Below are positions 53,837-62,556 of a stretch of DNA of 64,000 nt, one piece after another. Each line of letters opens with the position of its first letter. Positions within the stretch are counted from its first letter, which is position 1. The notes under the pieces were generated by a model, which worked only from the letters and a program-made list of their open reading frames with translations, was not told where the DNA came from and did not search any database. The stretch comes from Halomonas sp. H10-9-1 (GTDB lineage Bacteria; Pseudomonadota; Gammaproteobacteria; Pseudomonadales; Halomonadaceae). Both the position numbers and the translations under genes were made by a program. The DNA is taken from NCBI RefSeq assembly GCF_040147005.1, contig NZ_JAMSHO010000001.1, positions 2,418,001-2,482,000 on the forward strand, in the 5' to 3' direction.

Positions 53837-56302
53837 TCAGTGCAGCAGGCGGGCATCGCCCGGCAGGGTATCGATATGCATCGGCGCCCAATGACGCGGC
53901 CGCGCACCGGGAAAATCCAGGCTCGCCCAGGGTCCCGCCAGCGGTGGAGCGGCGCTGAGCCAGGCCACCAGAGCCTGACGCAGGCCCGCCAGGAAACTCT
54001 CGCGCTCCGGGGTCTCCCCCATGAAGAACGAGAAGCCGGCATAGAAGCCCCGGGCGTAGGCACTCCAGCCCGAGTAGTGAGCCGCGGCCAGGCCGTGGGC
54101 GCGCTCCAGCACGCTGTCGAAGGCCGCGGCCGGAAGCCAGCCAAGCTGCCGTGCGGCGACCGCCAGATCCACCGCCTGCGCCAGGTCCCAGGCGGTGAGG
54201 TCGGTATCGTTGCAGCCATCTTCGTTGTCGCGAACCCGCTGCAGGCGCAACAGATGGGTGCGCTCCTCGTCGCTGCACTCACCGCTCTCCAGGGTGGCGA
54301 TCTCCGAGGCGAGACGAGCCGGGTTGAGCGTATAGGGGGCGTAGTTGACCTGGTACTCCTGACGGTCTCCATTCTCCAGCAGGAAGTCCAGGAACTCGCT
54401 GAGCTCCTCGGCGGAGTGCAGGCCGTAGTGGCCATCGACCCACTCGCGGATGGCCACCGCCTCACGCTCGCTCTCGCGGTGCGGCACGCTCCAGGGCGGA
54501 CTGTTCAGCGGGCCCACCAGAGACAGCGCGGTAAACTGCGAGAGCCGCGGCCGGGGGCCGGGCTCGCGCCACTCATCGACCCGCCAGTCGAGCCAGTGGA
54601 ACAGGCTCCCGGGGTCCTCCAGGTGCCAGCGGATCTCCTGGGCGAGAGTCGGCTGGTCCTCCTCCGGCAGCAACGAGTCCCAACTGGCCCAGGCCTCCAG
54701 CAGACGACGGGAATCGGGGTAGAAACGGCACAGCGAGCCGCGCAGCGCCTCCGCCAGGGCCGCCAGCCCATCGCTGTCAAAGGCCTCGCTATCCAGAGCC
54801 ATCTGCAGATAGAAGCCGTACTTCTCGGCCATATGGATGGTCGCCGCATGACGGCTGGCCCGGCGTAGGCCATCGCGCTGGGCCAGCGCGGCGGGGTCCG
54901 CCATCCCGAAGGGCGTCTCGGCAGGCGGCAGGGCCCCGTGGGCGGCATCGGCGGCCAACTGGTTCAGGTGGTGGGCCTGGGCCGGCAACCAATAGCGCAC
55001 CAGCGCCGCGACACCCTCATCGGGATGCAGGTCAAGGTTCTCGGCCAGGAAGCCCAGCGCATCATCGCGGCGGGCCGCGCTCACCGCCATCGGCGGCCCC
55101 TGGCGCACGGCCAGTTCCGGCTCGCGCACCGAGGCCAGCGCCAGCACCCAGTGGCGCGGGTCCGCCCGCCAGGCGCGCATCGCTTGGCGCGCCGGCGCCA
55201 GCCGCTCCTCGTCGACCAGCCCCTGCAGTGGCACCCGCCAGGGGCTCAACGGCGACTGCAGCAGCAGGCGCCAGTCGCTCTCGAACGCTCCCAGCAGGTC
55301 GCGCCCCTCGAACAGGCTGCGGCCCCGCTGATAGGCCCTCGCCAGGGCCGACCAGTCGCTGTAGCGGCGCTGGATCAGGTCGGCGGCGTGCAGGGCGAAG
55401 GCCTCGGCCTCCCCGGCCTCCAGCCAGCCCAGGCAGGCCCCCGCCCAGGCCAGGTCCACCAGGCGTAGCCAGTCCCAGGCGGCCCACTCCAGCGGCTCGC
55501 CCTGCTCCAGGAAGGCCAGCAAGGTGCGACCGTAGCGGCGCTCACCCGCCTCCAGTCCAGCGCACCAGGCACTCTGGGCGTCGCGATCGAGGGCCAGCAA
55601 CCGAGTGGCGTCCAGGTCCCAGCCCTGCCGGTCTCCCTGGGCCCCCAACCAGAGCAGGACCCGGATCAGGTCCTCCCGCCCCTGCACCCACCAGTCCTCG
55701 TCGAGCCACTCGGCCAGGCCCGCCCAGTCGTGCTCGCCGGCGGGCAAGGCCAGCACCGGGGCAAAGCCGGCACGCAGCCGCCAGGCCGCGGCGCCACCGC
55801 TGTCGGGCCAGGGCGCCTCGGGACGATCATGCACCGCCAGCCACTCGCCGAGACGCTCCCAGGTGATGCCCGCCCCCTCGTGCTCGAGCACCGCCAGCGC
55901 CTCGCAGGCCTCGGCGAAGTCATCATCGCCGCGCACCCAGCCATCGGCACTGCGTGCGCGGCGCAGCGCTTCCAGCCAGGCATCCAGGTCGCGATGGTGG
56001 GCCACGATCTCGCCGGCCAGCCAGTGGGCCCAGGCGCGCGCCTGGGTCTCGTCCAGCCAGCCCGCGGCCGCGCCCAGGGCGGCCAGTTCGAGAGCCGCCA
56101 GCAGCCTGGCCGGGTCGGCATCGGCACCACCGGTACCCAGTGACTCCAGCAACCGCCAGCCAAGCTCACCGCGATCGGGCACCGCCAGGATCGACAGGCG
56201 AGCACGGGCGTCTTCCGGCTCCACGCTGAGTGGGTCGGGGTCGAAGGCCCAGTCACAGAGCACCAGCTGCTGGGCCCACCAGGCGTTCAGGAGATCGATC
56301 AA
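53837..56302 (-). CDS. Very large protein with three DUF1266-like modules
   Basis: 821 residues from a TTG start behind GAGGTGA. No enzyme motif, signal peptide or membrane helix. Three copies of a DUF1266-like module, known from short proteins such as E. coli YbeU and YbeR, can be seen: about 68-118 (LELAALGAAAGWLDETQARA, then AHHRDLDAWLEALRR), 275-332 (AWDWLRLVDLAWAGACLGWL, then RRYSDWSALARAYQRGRSLF) and 704-762 (AWDLAQAVDLAVAARQLGWL, then AHYSGWSAYARGFYAGFSFF). The pattern is Trp-Asp, a helix, Gly-Trp-Leu, Tyr-Ser-x-Trp and an aromatic-Gly end. Very Trp-rich. Function unknown; the E. coli relatives sit near DnaK-type chaperone genes. Stands alone. Confidence 0.7.
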   Translation of the reverse strand: MIDLLNAWWAQQLVLCDWAFDPDPLSVEPEDARARLSILAVPDRGELGWRLLESLGTGGADADPARLLAALELAALGAAAGWLDETQARAWAHWLAGEIVAHHRDLDAWLEALRRARSADGWVRGDDDFAEACEALAVLEHEGAGITWERLGEWLAVHDRPEAPWPDSGGAAAWRLRAGFAPVLALPAGEHDWAGLAEWLDEDWWVQGREDLIRVLLWLGAQGDRQGWDLDATRLLALDRDAQSAWCAGLEAGERRYGRTLLAFLEQGEPLEWAAWDWLRLVDLAWAGACLGWLEAGEAEAFALHAADLIQRRYSDWSALARAYQRGRSLFEGRDLLGAFESDWRLLLQSPLSPWRVPLQGLVDEERLAPARQAMRAWRADPRHWVLALASVREPELAVRQGPPMAVSAARRDDALGFLAENLDLHPDEGVAALVRYWLPAQAHHLNQLAADAAHGALPPAETPFGMADPAALAQRDGLRRASRHAATIHMAEKYGFYLQMALDSEAFDSDGLAALAEALRGSLCRFYPDSRRLLEAWASWDSLLPEEDQPTLAQEIRWHLEDPGSLFHWLDWRVDEWREPGPRPRLSQFTALSLVGPLNSPPWSVPHRESEREAVAIREWVDGHYGLHSAEELSEFLDFLLENGDRQEYQVNYAPYTLNPARLASEIATLESGECSDEERTHLLRLQRVRDNEDGCNDTDLTAWDLAQAVDLAVAARQLGWLPAAAFDSVLERAHGLAAAHYSGWSAYARGFYAGFSFFMGETPERESFLAGLRQALVAWLSAAPPLAGPWASLDFPGARPRHWAPMHIDTLPGDARLLH

Positions 56303-56580
56303 GGCTCACCTCGAAGTCGGGTCGCAAGGGCCGCCCGCGGCGGCCGGGGGATTTCGACGTGGGAGTCGTTCGGCGTCAGTGTACCGGGCGCCGTGCTGCC
56401 AGACGCCATGATGCCAGGCGTCATGTTTTTAGGCGCCATAGTGTAGCGGAAAGCGCCGCCGGCGCCGATGGTTGGCACGATCTTTCATCCGCTACCGCTG
56501 CCGGCCGTCATCTGCTTGGCGAAGCGTTTCAAATAATGCACACTGCGTAAATTATGCCAACACACTCATCCGGAGGACCC

Positions 56581-58026
56581 ATGCCAGAGCTGCCCGATAT
56601 CCTGATTCCCAAGGCTTTCATCGCCGGTGAGTGGCGCGATGCCGAGACGCACTTCGCCGTCACCGACCCGGCCAGCGGCGAGCTGCTGGCCGAAGTGCCC
56701 GACCTCGGTGCCGACGCCACCCGCGACGCCGTGGCCGCCGCCGAGGCCGCCTGGCCGGCCTGGAAGAAGCGCACCGCCAAGGAGCGTGCCAACCTGCTGC
56801 GTGGCTGGTACGACGCCATCATGGCCCATCAGGAAGCGCTCGCCCGGCTGATGACCCTGGAGCAGGGCAAGCCGCTGGCCGAGGCCCGCGGCGAGGTGGC
56901 CTATGGCGCCTCCTTCGTGGAGTTCTACGCCGAGGAGGCCAAGCGCGTGGCCGGCGAGACCCTGCCCAGCCACGGCGCCGACAAGCGTATCCTGGTGTTC
57001 CGCGAGCCGATCGGCGTGGTCGCCGCCATCACGCCCTGGAACTTCCCGCTGGCGATGATCACCCGCAAGTGCGCCCCGGCGCTGGCCGCCGGCTGCCCCG
57101 TGGTGATCAAGCCCGCCGAGGCCACGCCCCTCACCGCCCTGGCCGTGGTACGCCTGGCCGAGCTGGCCGGCTTCCCGGCCGGGGTGATCAACGTGGTCAC
57201 CGCCAGCCGCCCGGCCGAAGTCGGCGAGGTGCTGACCAGCGACTCGCGGGTACGCAAGATCTCCTTCACCGGCTCCACCCCGGTGGGCAAGCGCCTGTTG
57301 GCCCAATGCGCCGGCACGGTCAAGAAGGCCTCCATGGAGCTGGGCGGCAACGCCCCCTTCATCGTCTTCGACGATGCCGACCTGGATGCCGCCGTCGAAG
57401 GTGCGGTTGCCTCCAAGTACCGCAACTCCGGGCAGACCTGTGTGTGTACCAACCGCTTCCTGGTCCAGGACGGGGTCTACGAGGCCTTCGTCGAGAAGCT
57501 GGCCAAGCGCGTGGGCGAGCTGAAGGTGGGGAGTGGCCTCGAGGATGGCGTGGTCCAGGGCCCGCTGATCAACGCCGCGGCGGTGGAGAAGGTCGAGGCG
57601 CATATCGCCGACGCCCTGACCAAGGGCGGACGCCTGGTCTGCGGCGGCAAGGCCCACGCACTGGGCGGCACCTTCTTCGAACCGACCGTCATCGCCGATG
57701 TCAGCGAGGAGATGCGGGTCGCCCGCGAGGAGACCTTCGGGCCCCTGGCGCCGGTGTTCCGCTTCGACACCGAGGAGCAAGCGATCGCCATGGCCAACGC
57801 CACCGAATTCGGCCTGGCCGCCTACTTCTATGCCAGCGACTATCGCCGCATCTGGCATGTCATGGAAGGCCTGGAATACGGAATGGTCGCGGTGAACGAG
57901 GGCATCCTCTCTACCGAACTGGCCCCCTTCGGCGGTGTCAAGGAGTCAGGGCTCGGGCGTGAAGGGTCCCACCACGGCCTGGATGAATTCACTGAACTAA
58001 AATACGTCTGTGTCGGCGGCCTGTGA
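56581..58026 (+). CDS. gabD: Succinate-semialdehyde dehydrogenase (NADP)
   Basis: 481 residues from the ATG at 56581, preceded by CGGAGG; an ATG nine codons earlier has no ribosome binding site. GabD oxidises succinic semialdehyde to succinate, the last step of GABA breakdown. Aldehyde-dehydrogenase motifs: PWNFPLAMITRKCAPALAAG, FTGSTPVGKRL, ELGGNAPF with the general-base Glu, and catalytic Cys287 in NSGQTCVCTNRF with a second Cys289 typical for GabD. The end GREGSHHGLDEFTELKY is family-specific. The gabT gene follows after 31 bp, forming a gabDT operon. Confidence 0.95.
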   Translation: MPELPDILIPKAFIAGEWRDAETHFAVTDPASGELLAEVPDLGADATRDAVAAAEAAWPAWKKRTAKERANLLRGWYDAIMAHQEALARLMTLEQGKPLAEARGEVAYGASFVEFYAEEAKRVAGETLPSHGADKRILVFREPIGVVAAITPWNFPLAMITRKCAPALAAGCPVVIKPAEATPLTALAVVRLAELAGFPAGVINVVTASRPAEVGEVLTSDSRVRKISFTGSTPVGKRLLAQCAGTVKKASMELGGNAPFIVFDDADLDAAVEGAVASKYRNSGQTCVCTNRFLVQDGVYEAFVEKLAKRVGELKVGSGLEDGVVQGPLINAAAVEKVEAHIADALTKGGRLVCGGKAHALGGTFFEPTVIADVSEEMRVAREETFGPLAPVFRFDTEEQAIAMANATEFGLAAYFYASDYRRIWHVMEGLEYGMVAVNEGILSTELAPFGGVKESGLGREGSHHGLDEFTELKYVCVGGL

Positions 58027-58057
58027 CGGCCCGCCCAACCAACTTTCAGGAGGCAAC

Positions 58058-59344
58058 ATGACCAACGCTGAACTCAACGACCTGAAGAAGCGCTACGTCG
58101 CCAACGGTGCTGCCAGCCCCTCCGAGCAGTTCGCCGACCGCGCCAAGAACGCCGAACTGTGGGATGCCGACGGCAACCGTTTCATCGACTTCGCCGGCGG
58201 CATCGGCGTGCTCAACATCGGTCACTGCCACCCCAAGGTGGTGCAGGCGGTCAAGGACCAGCTCGACAAGGTCATGCACACCTGTCAGACCGTGATGCCC
58301 TACGAGGGCTATGTGAAGGTGGCCGAAAAGCTCGCCGCCATCACTCCGGTACGGGGTGAGGCCAAGGTGATGCTGGCCAACTCCGGCGCCGAGGCGCTGG
58401 AGAATGCCGTCAAGATCGCGCGTGCCGCCACCGGTCGCAACAACGTCATCTGCTTCGATGGCGGCTACCACGGCCGTACCTTCATGACCATGGCGATGAA
58501 CGGCAAGGTCGCCCCCTACGCCACCGACTTCGGCACCATGCCGGGCTGCGTATTCCGCGCCGGTTACCCGGTGGCTGAGCACGGCATCAGCGAGGAAGAG
58601 GCGGTGCGTCGCCTCAAGATGGTGCTGAAGACCGACGCCAACCCCAAGGACACCGCCGCCATCGTGCTCGAGCCGGTGCTGGGCGAGGGCGGCTTCTACC
58701 CCGCCCCGCGGAGCTTCCTCGAGAAGGTCCGCGAGATCTGTGACGAGCACGGCATCCTGATGATCGTCGACGAGGTCCAGAGTGGCTTCGGACGTACCGG
58801 CAAGATGTTCGCCATCGAGCACAGCGGCGTGAAGCCGGACCTGATGACCATGGCCAAGAGCATGGCCGCAGGCATGCCGATCTCCGCCGTGGTAGGCACC
58901 GCCGAACACATGGACGCCTCCGGTGGCAACTCATTGGGCGGCACCTACTCCGGCAGCCCGGTGTCCTGCGCCGCCACCCTGGCGGTCATGGAAGTGTTCG
59001 AGGAAGAGGACATCCTGGCCAAGAGCCAGGCGCTGGGCGACAAGCTGGCCAAGCGCTTTGCCCAGTGGACCAGCGAGTTCGACGCCGTGGTGCACCCACG
59101 CAACCTGGGCTCCATGGCCGCCTTCGAACTCAACGACAAGGGTGGCCAGCCGGCTCCCGATCTCGCCGCGGCCCTCTGCAAGAAGGCCAAGGAGAAGGGC
59201 CTGATCCTGCTCTCCTGCGGCATGTTCGGCAACACCATCCGCTTCCTGATGCCGGTCACCATCGAGGACGAACTGCTCGAGGAGGGCCTGGATATCGTCG
59301 AGGCCTCCCTCAAGGAGCTGGTGGGCCAGCCCGCGACTGCCTGA
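58058..59344 (+). CDS. gabT: 4-aminobutyrate transaminase
   Basis: 428 residues from the ATG at 58058 with AGGAGG 6 bp upstream. GabT moves the amino group of GABA to 2-oxoglutarate, yielding succinic semialdehyde for GabD. Class III PLP enzyme: FDGGYHGRTFMTMAMNGK, VLEPVLGEGGF, DEVQSGFGRTGKMFAIEH (two parts) and the PLP Lys267 in MTMAKSMAAGMP. The N-terminus LKKRYVANGAASPSEQF is typical of gammaproteobacterial GabT. No GabR-type regulator or GABA permease lies nearby. A terminator follows. Confidence 0.95.
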   Translation: MTNAELNDLKKRYVANGAASPSEQFADRAKNAELWDADGNRFIDFAGGIGVLNIGHCHPKVVQAVKDQLDKVMHTCQTVMPYEGYVKVAEKLAAITPVRGEAKVMLANSGAEALENAVKIARAATGRNNVICFDGGYHGRTFMTMAMNGKVAPYATDFGTMPGCVFRAGYPVAEHGISEEEAVRRLKMVLKTDANPKDTAAIVLEPVLGEGGFYPAPRSFLEKVREICDEHGILMIVDEVQSGFGRTGKMFAIEHSGVKPDLMTMAKSMAAGMPISAVVGTAEHMDASGGNSLGGTYSGSPVSCAATLAVMEVFEEEDILAKSQALGDKLAKRFAQWTSEFDAVVHPRNLGSMAAFELNDKGGQPAPDLAAALCKKAKEKGLILLSCGMFGNTIRFLMPVTIEDELLEEGLDIVEASLKELVGQPATA

Positions 59345-59367
59345 TCGGCGCCTCACTCGTCCGCCAT

Positions 59368-59394
59368 CACCGCCCGGCCTTGAGCCGGGCGGTG
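59368..59394 (+). terminator. Terminator of gabDT
   Basis: CACCGCCCGGC-CTTGA-GCCGGGCGGTG followed by TTCGTT. Confidence 0.85.
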
Positions 59395-59455
59395 TTCGTT
59401 CGGGCCTTGTCTTCAGTCGCGCCCCCCGGGAAGATGGCAGCGTCAACCACGAGGC

Positions 59456-60064
59456 ATGACCGTGATTCTGCGAACCCTTTCCCTGTTACGCTCCCTGCAG
59501 GGCGCCAGCCAGACCGCCGACGAGGCCCGTGGCCACGTGCAGCAGGCCAGCGACTACCGCTGGTTGCGCCATGAGCTCCGCCACGGCGTGCTCAAGCGCC
59601 CCGATGCACGCCTCGCCGATGGCACGCCGGCACTGGCCATCGCCCTCGCCTACCCGGCCACACCACAGCGCCTGTCCGGGGGCAACTGGCCCGCGACGAC
59701 CGAGGCCCGGGAGCGCTGCCATGTGGCCGGCACCCACGCCTGCCGCGCCGCCGGCGCACCGGCCTACCGCACCCTGGAGAGCCTCTCCCGCGGGGTCGCG
59801 GAAGGCGCCATCGCCGTGCTACGCGACGCCGCACGTTTCCAGTACCTGCTCGACCGCGATGCCCTGGGACTCGCCTGGCGCCGACCCGAGGGCTTGCCGG
59901 CAGCCCTGTCGGCACGCCTGGTCGAGCCCGGTACCGATACCGGCTGGTTCCTGCTCACGCTGCGCGTGCCCGGCACCACGCCGCCGCCCCACCTCACCGG
60001 GGCCTGGCTCGACGAGCGCCTCGACCGCTACCGGCGGATCCTGCCCCGCTCGGCACCGCAGTGA
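59456..60064 (+). CDS. Hypothetical protein
   Basis: 202 residues, ATG shortly after ACGAGG. The protein is soluble, rich in Arg and Ala, with no signal peptide and no recognised domain. Pieces that may help searches are LSLLRSLQGASQTADEARG, RHELRHGVLKRPDARLADG and RLVEPGTDTGWFLLTLRVPG. Two cysteines (residues about 87 and 94, CHVAGTHACRA) are eight apart and could bind metal, but this is weak. The reading frame has normal third-position GC bias, so it is probably real. Confidence 0.5.
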   Translation: MTVILRTLSLLRSLQGASQTADEARGHVQQASDYRWLRHELRHGVLKRPDARLADGTPALAIALAYPATPQRLSGGNWPATTEARERCHVAGTHACRAAGAPAYRTLESLSRGVAEGAIAVLRDAARFQYLLDRDALGLAWRRPEGLPAALSARLVEPGTDTGWFLLTLRVPGTTPPPHLTGAWLDERLDRYRRILPRSAPQ

Positions 60065-60225
60065 CGTAAGCGGGAGGCGTCGAATCGCCCTTGAGCGAAG
60101 CAGCCAACGCGATACCTCCAGGAGGCCGCCCCCCCATGCGGCAAACCGTCACCGTCCTGCTACGCTGGAATAACCTAAGACGCGAGTGACGGACGACTCC
60201 AGCAATACAACGACAACAATGGCGC

Positions 60226-60897
60226 GGCGCCGACCGTCACGCCAGCGGCGACCCCAACAAGGAGGCGATCTCGCGCGGCGTGCCCATGGAGAAGGCGCTG
60301 GAGGACGAGTCGCTGATCGCCTGGGCGATGAATGGCGAGGACATCCCCTACCTCAACGGCTACCCCCTGCGGGTGGTGTGTGGCGGCTGGCCGGGGTCGG
60401 TCTCCGGGAAGTGGCTCACGCGCATCGTGATCCGCAACCAGAAGCACGACGGCGCCAAGATGGGCGCCCCCTCCTACAGCGTGCCCAGGCATCCCGTGGC
60501 ACCCGGCAGCGTGGTGCCCAACGAAGACTTCGTGACCATCGAGTCGATGCCGGTGAAATCGCTGGTGACCTTCCCTCGCTCGGGCATCGATCACGCCTTG
60601 GGAGAGACGATGACGGTGCGCGGCCACGCCTGGGCCGGCGACCTGGCCGTCAGCGAGGTGCATGTCTCCATCGACTTCGGCACCACCTGGCAGAAGGCCG
60701 AGCTCAAGGCGGCGCCCAACCGCCTGGCCTGGCAACGCTTCACCACCAGCGTGGAGTTTCCCGAGCCCGGCTACTACGAGGTATGGGCCAGGGCCACCGA
60801 CGAGGAGGGGCGCGCCCAGCCCATGGTAGTGCCGGGCTGGAACCCCAAGGGCTACCTCAACAACGCCTGTCACCGCATCGCGGTCCAGGTGGCCTAG
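60226..60897 (+). pseudogene. Sulfite dehydrogenase molybdopterin subunit, N-terminally truncated
   Basis: Homology starts at about GADRHASGDPNKEAISRG and runs to a normal C-terminus, about 223 residues of an expected 400 or more. Present are the end of the sulfite-oxidase Moco domain (MEKALEDESLIAWAMNGEDI, GYPLRVVCGGWPGSVSGKWL, given in parts) and the whole dimerisation domain (RGHAWAGDLAVSEVHVSIDFG, then QPMVVPGWNPKGYLNNACHR). The first half with the molybdenum-ligating Cys is absent; an in-frame stop is at 60187. The following cytochrome gene is intact and lies 9 bp downstream, so this is the wreck of a sorAB-type operon. A residual product from the ATG at 60280 could not bind molybdenum properly. 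Confidence 0.82.
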
Positions 60898-60906
60898 GAG
60901 GTTCCC

Positions 60907-61296
60907 ATGACGCCGTTACAAACGCTCGCCACGCCGTCCCTGGCGCTGGCTCTGCTGGCCCTGCCGCTGGCGGGGATGGCGCAGGAAACGCCGGAGAGCG
61001 ACCCAGGGACCGGCCTGGTGATGGCCGAGGGGTGGGAGACGGTGCGCAGCAACTGCACCGCCTGCCATTCGGCCAACCTGGTGACCCAGAACAGCGGGAC
61101 CCGCAATCACTGGGAGAACCTGATCCGCTGGATGCAGGAGACCCAGGGGCTCTGGGCATTCCAGGAGGAGACCGAGGCGACCATCCTGGACTACCTCGCC
61201 GAGCACTACGGCCCCAAGGAGGACACCCGGCGCCCGGCGCTGCCCCGCACCCTGATGCCGGACAACCCCTACCCCACCGTCGCCGACTCGGGCTGA
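60907..61296 (+). CDS. SorB-like periplasmic cytochrome c subunit of sulfite dehydrogenase
   Basis: 129 residues with a signal peptide (MTPLQTLATPSLALALLALP, cleaved near GMA-QE). One heme c site CTACH at about residue 53-57 and a distal Met in the RTLMPDNPYP end. Length and the WENLIRWMQETQGLW segment fit the small cytochrome that accepts electrons from sulfite dehydrogenase. AGGAGG lies 4-9 bp upstream. Its catalytic partner is truncated, so the cytochrome may be an orphan. A perfect palindrome follows the gene. Confidence 0.82.
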   Translation: MTPLQTLATPSLALALLALPLAGMAQETPESDPGTGLVMAEGWETVRSNCTACHSANLVTQNSGTRNHWENLIRWMQETQGLWAFQEETEATILDYLAEHYGPKEDTRRPALPRTLMPDNPYPTVADSG

Positions 61297-61310
61297 ACTC
61301 GCCCATGACA

Positions 61311-61338
61311 CAACAGGCCCCTCGCGAGGGGCCTGTTG
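61311..61338. terminator. Perfect 14-bp palindrome between convergent genes
   Basis: CAACAGGCCCCTCG is followed directly by its exact complement. It lies between the cytochrome gene and the DUF2797 gene. Confidence 0.78.
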
Positions 61339-61400
61339 ATCTTCGGAGCCCGGACGAGGCTTGGAGTATCCACACCGGCGGCAAAAATACCTACCGGGAG

Positions 61401-62252
61401 TCAGACAACGACCTTGACCTCGTATCCGGTGTACTTACGCAGGTTGATCACACCGCTGTCGAGGATCAGGTACTGCCCCTTGAGGCCGAGCAGGATGCCC
61501 GACAGCTCCGGCGTCTTGTCGAGGTTATGCGAGACCACCTTGGTAGGATACTCGAGCACCGGATAGTCAAGGGCTACCGGCGCCTCGTCCAGCACGCGGA
61601 TGGCGTCTGTGCCGAAGCGCTCCCGCAGGTTGGCGAGCCCCCCCTCGAGGCGCGCCAGCAGGCGGTCGCGCTCGGCGGGCAGGTCCAACGCCGCGTTGTC
61701 GCCCTTGAGCATGGCCCGCCAGTTGGTGCGATCGGAGACCTCCTCCTTGAACAGCATCTCCACGAGGCCGGACTGCTGGCGGGTCTGCACCGCCAGTATC
61801 GGCAGCGCCTGGACGGCGCCCTGGTCGAGCCAGCGGGTCGGCACCTGGGTGCCGCGGGTGATGCCCACCTTGAGGCCCGAGGCATTGGCCAGGTAGACGA
61901 CATGCGGCTGGAAACAGTGTCGCTCGGCCCACTCGGGCTCTCGGCAGGTGCCCTCGAAGAAGTGGCAGGTCTCCGGCTTGACGATGCAGGTATCGCACTG
62001 GGCGAGGCGCTTGAAACAGGGATAGCAGTAGCCCTGGGCGAAGCTCTTCTTCGTCGCCCGCCCGCAATGCGTGCAGGCAATGGCACCGCTCCAGGCAAGC
62101 GTCAGCGGCCGTCCCAGGCGCGCGTTCAGCTCGAGGCGCTGCTCCCCGGCGCGCAGGGTATAGCGGGCCGGGGAGCCCCCCTGCCCCGGGACGATGGCCA
62201 TCTTGGTCAGTTGGCCCTGCACTTCACTGGCCACGACCATCGACTCAGTCAC
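61401..62252 (-). CDS. DUF2797 protein, Cys-rich with GIY-YIG-like segment
   Basis: 283 residues if started at the GTG at 62252, which overlaps the upstream DUF1315 stop and has AAGGA 8 bp before it; an internal ATG at 62240 is the alternative. Cysteines at about 60, 63, 76, 79, 86, 89, 96, 103 and 113 form two or three zinc-finger-like CxxC pairs (CTHCGRATKKSF, CYPCFKRL, CDTC). A following stretch, VVYLANASGLKVGITRGTQV and RWLDQGA, resembles the core of GIY-YIG nucleases. The C-terminal part ends GLKGQYLILDSGVINLRKYT. Function unknown. Translationally coupled to the DUF1315 gene. Confidence 0.75.
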   Translation of the reverse strand: MTESMVVASEVQGQLTKMAIVPGQGGSPARYTLRAGEQRLELNARLGRPLTLAWSGAIACTHCGRATKKSFAQGYCYPCFKRLAQCDTCIVKPETCHFFEGTCREPEWAERHCFQPHVVYLANASGLKVGITRGTQVPTRWLDQGAVQALPILAVQTRQQSGLVEMLFKEEVSDRTNWRAMLKGDNAALDLPAERDRLLARLEGGLANLRERFGTDAIRVLDEAPVALDYPVLEYPTKVVSHNLDKTPELSGILLGLKGQYLILDSGVINLRKYTGYEVKVVV

Positions 62253-62529
62253 GACCGGCGTCCTTGGCCAGACCGGCAAGCGCGGGGTCGACATTCGCCC
62301 CGCTGCTGGCGCCGCCGCAGGTGCGCCGCTCGAGGTAGCCCACCCGCTCGCTCTCGGGAACGCTGTTCTCCACCTCGTAACGCATCACCGCTTCCAGGCA
62401 CAGCTCGGTCTGCTCGCGGGTCAGCATCCGGCCATCGGGCCACTTGCGCAGGGAGACTGCCTGCTTGAGGCTCTCGTAGATGGCAGGGGTCATCTGCTGA
62501 ATCATGCGCTCGAAGGTCATGTCACTCAT
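62245..62529 (-). CDS. yeaC: DUF1315 protein (YeaC-like)
   Basis: 94 residues from the ATG at 62529 with GGAGA 8 bp upstream. The DUF1315 core is MTPAIYESLKQAVSLRKWPD followed by GRMLTREQTELCLEAVMRYE, as in E. coli YeaC. The function is unknown. The C-terminal third (CGGASSGANVDPALAG) is low complexity. It overlaps the DUF2797 gene by eight bases and begins 28 bp after the rhomboid gene, so the three probably form an operon in the order rhomboid, DUF1315, DUF2797. Confidence 0.8.
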   Translation of the reverse strand: MSDMTFERMIQQMTPAIYESLKQAVSLRKWPDGRMLTREQTELCLEAVMRYEVENSVPESERVGYLERRTCGGASSGANVDPALAGLAKDAGRD

Positions 62530-62556
62530 CGTCAATATCTCCACGGGGTCGGGGCG

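Noticed and set aside
56472..56487. Sigma54 promoter upstream of gabD
   Set aside because: TGGCACG matches the -24 element, but the -12 position reads CA instead of GC at the right spacing.
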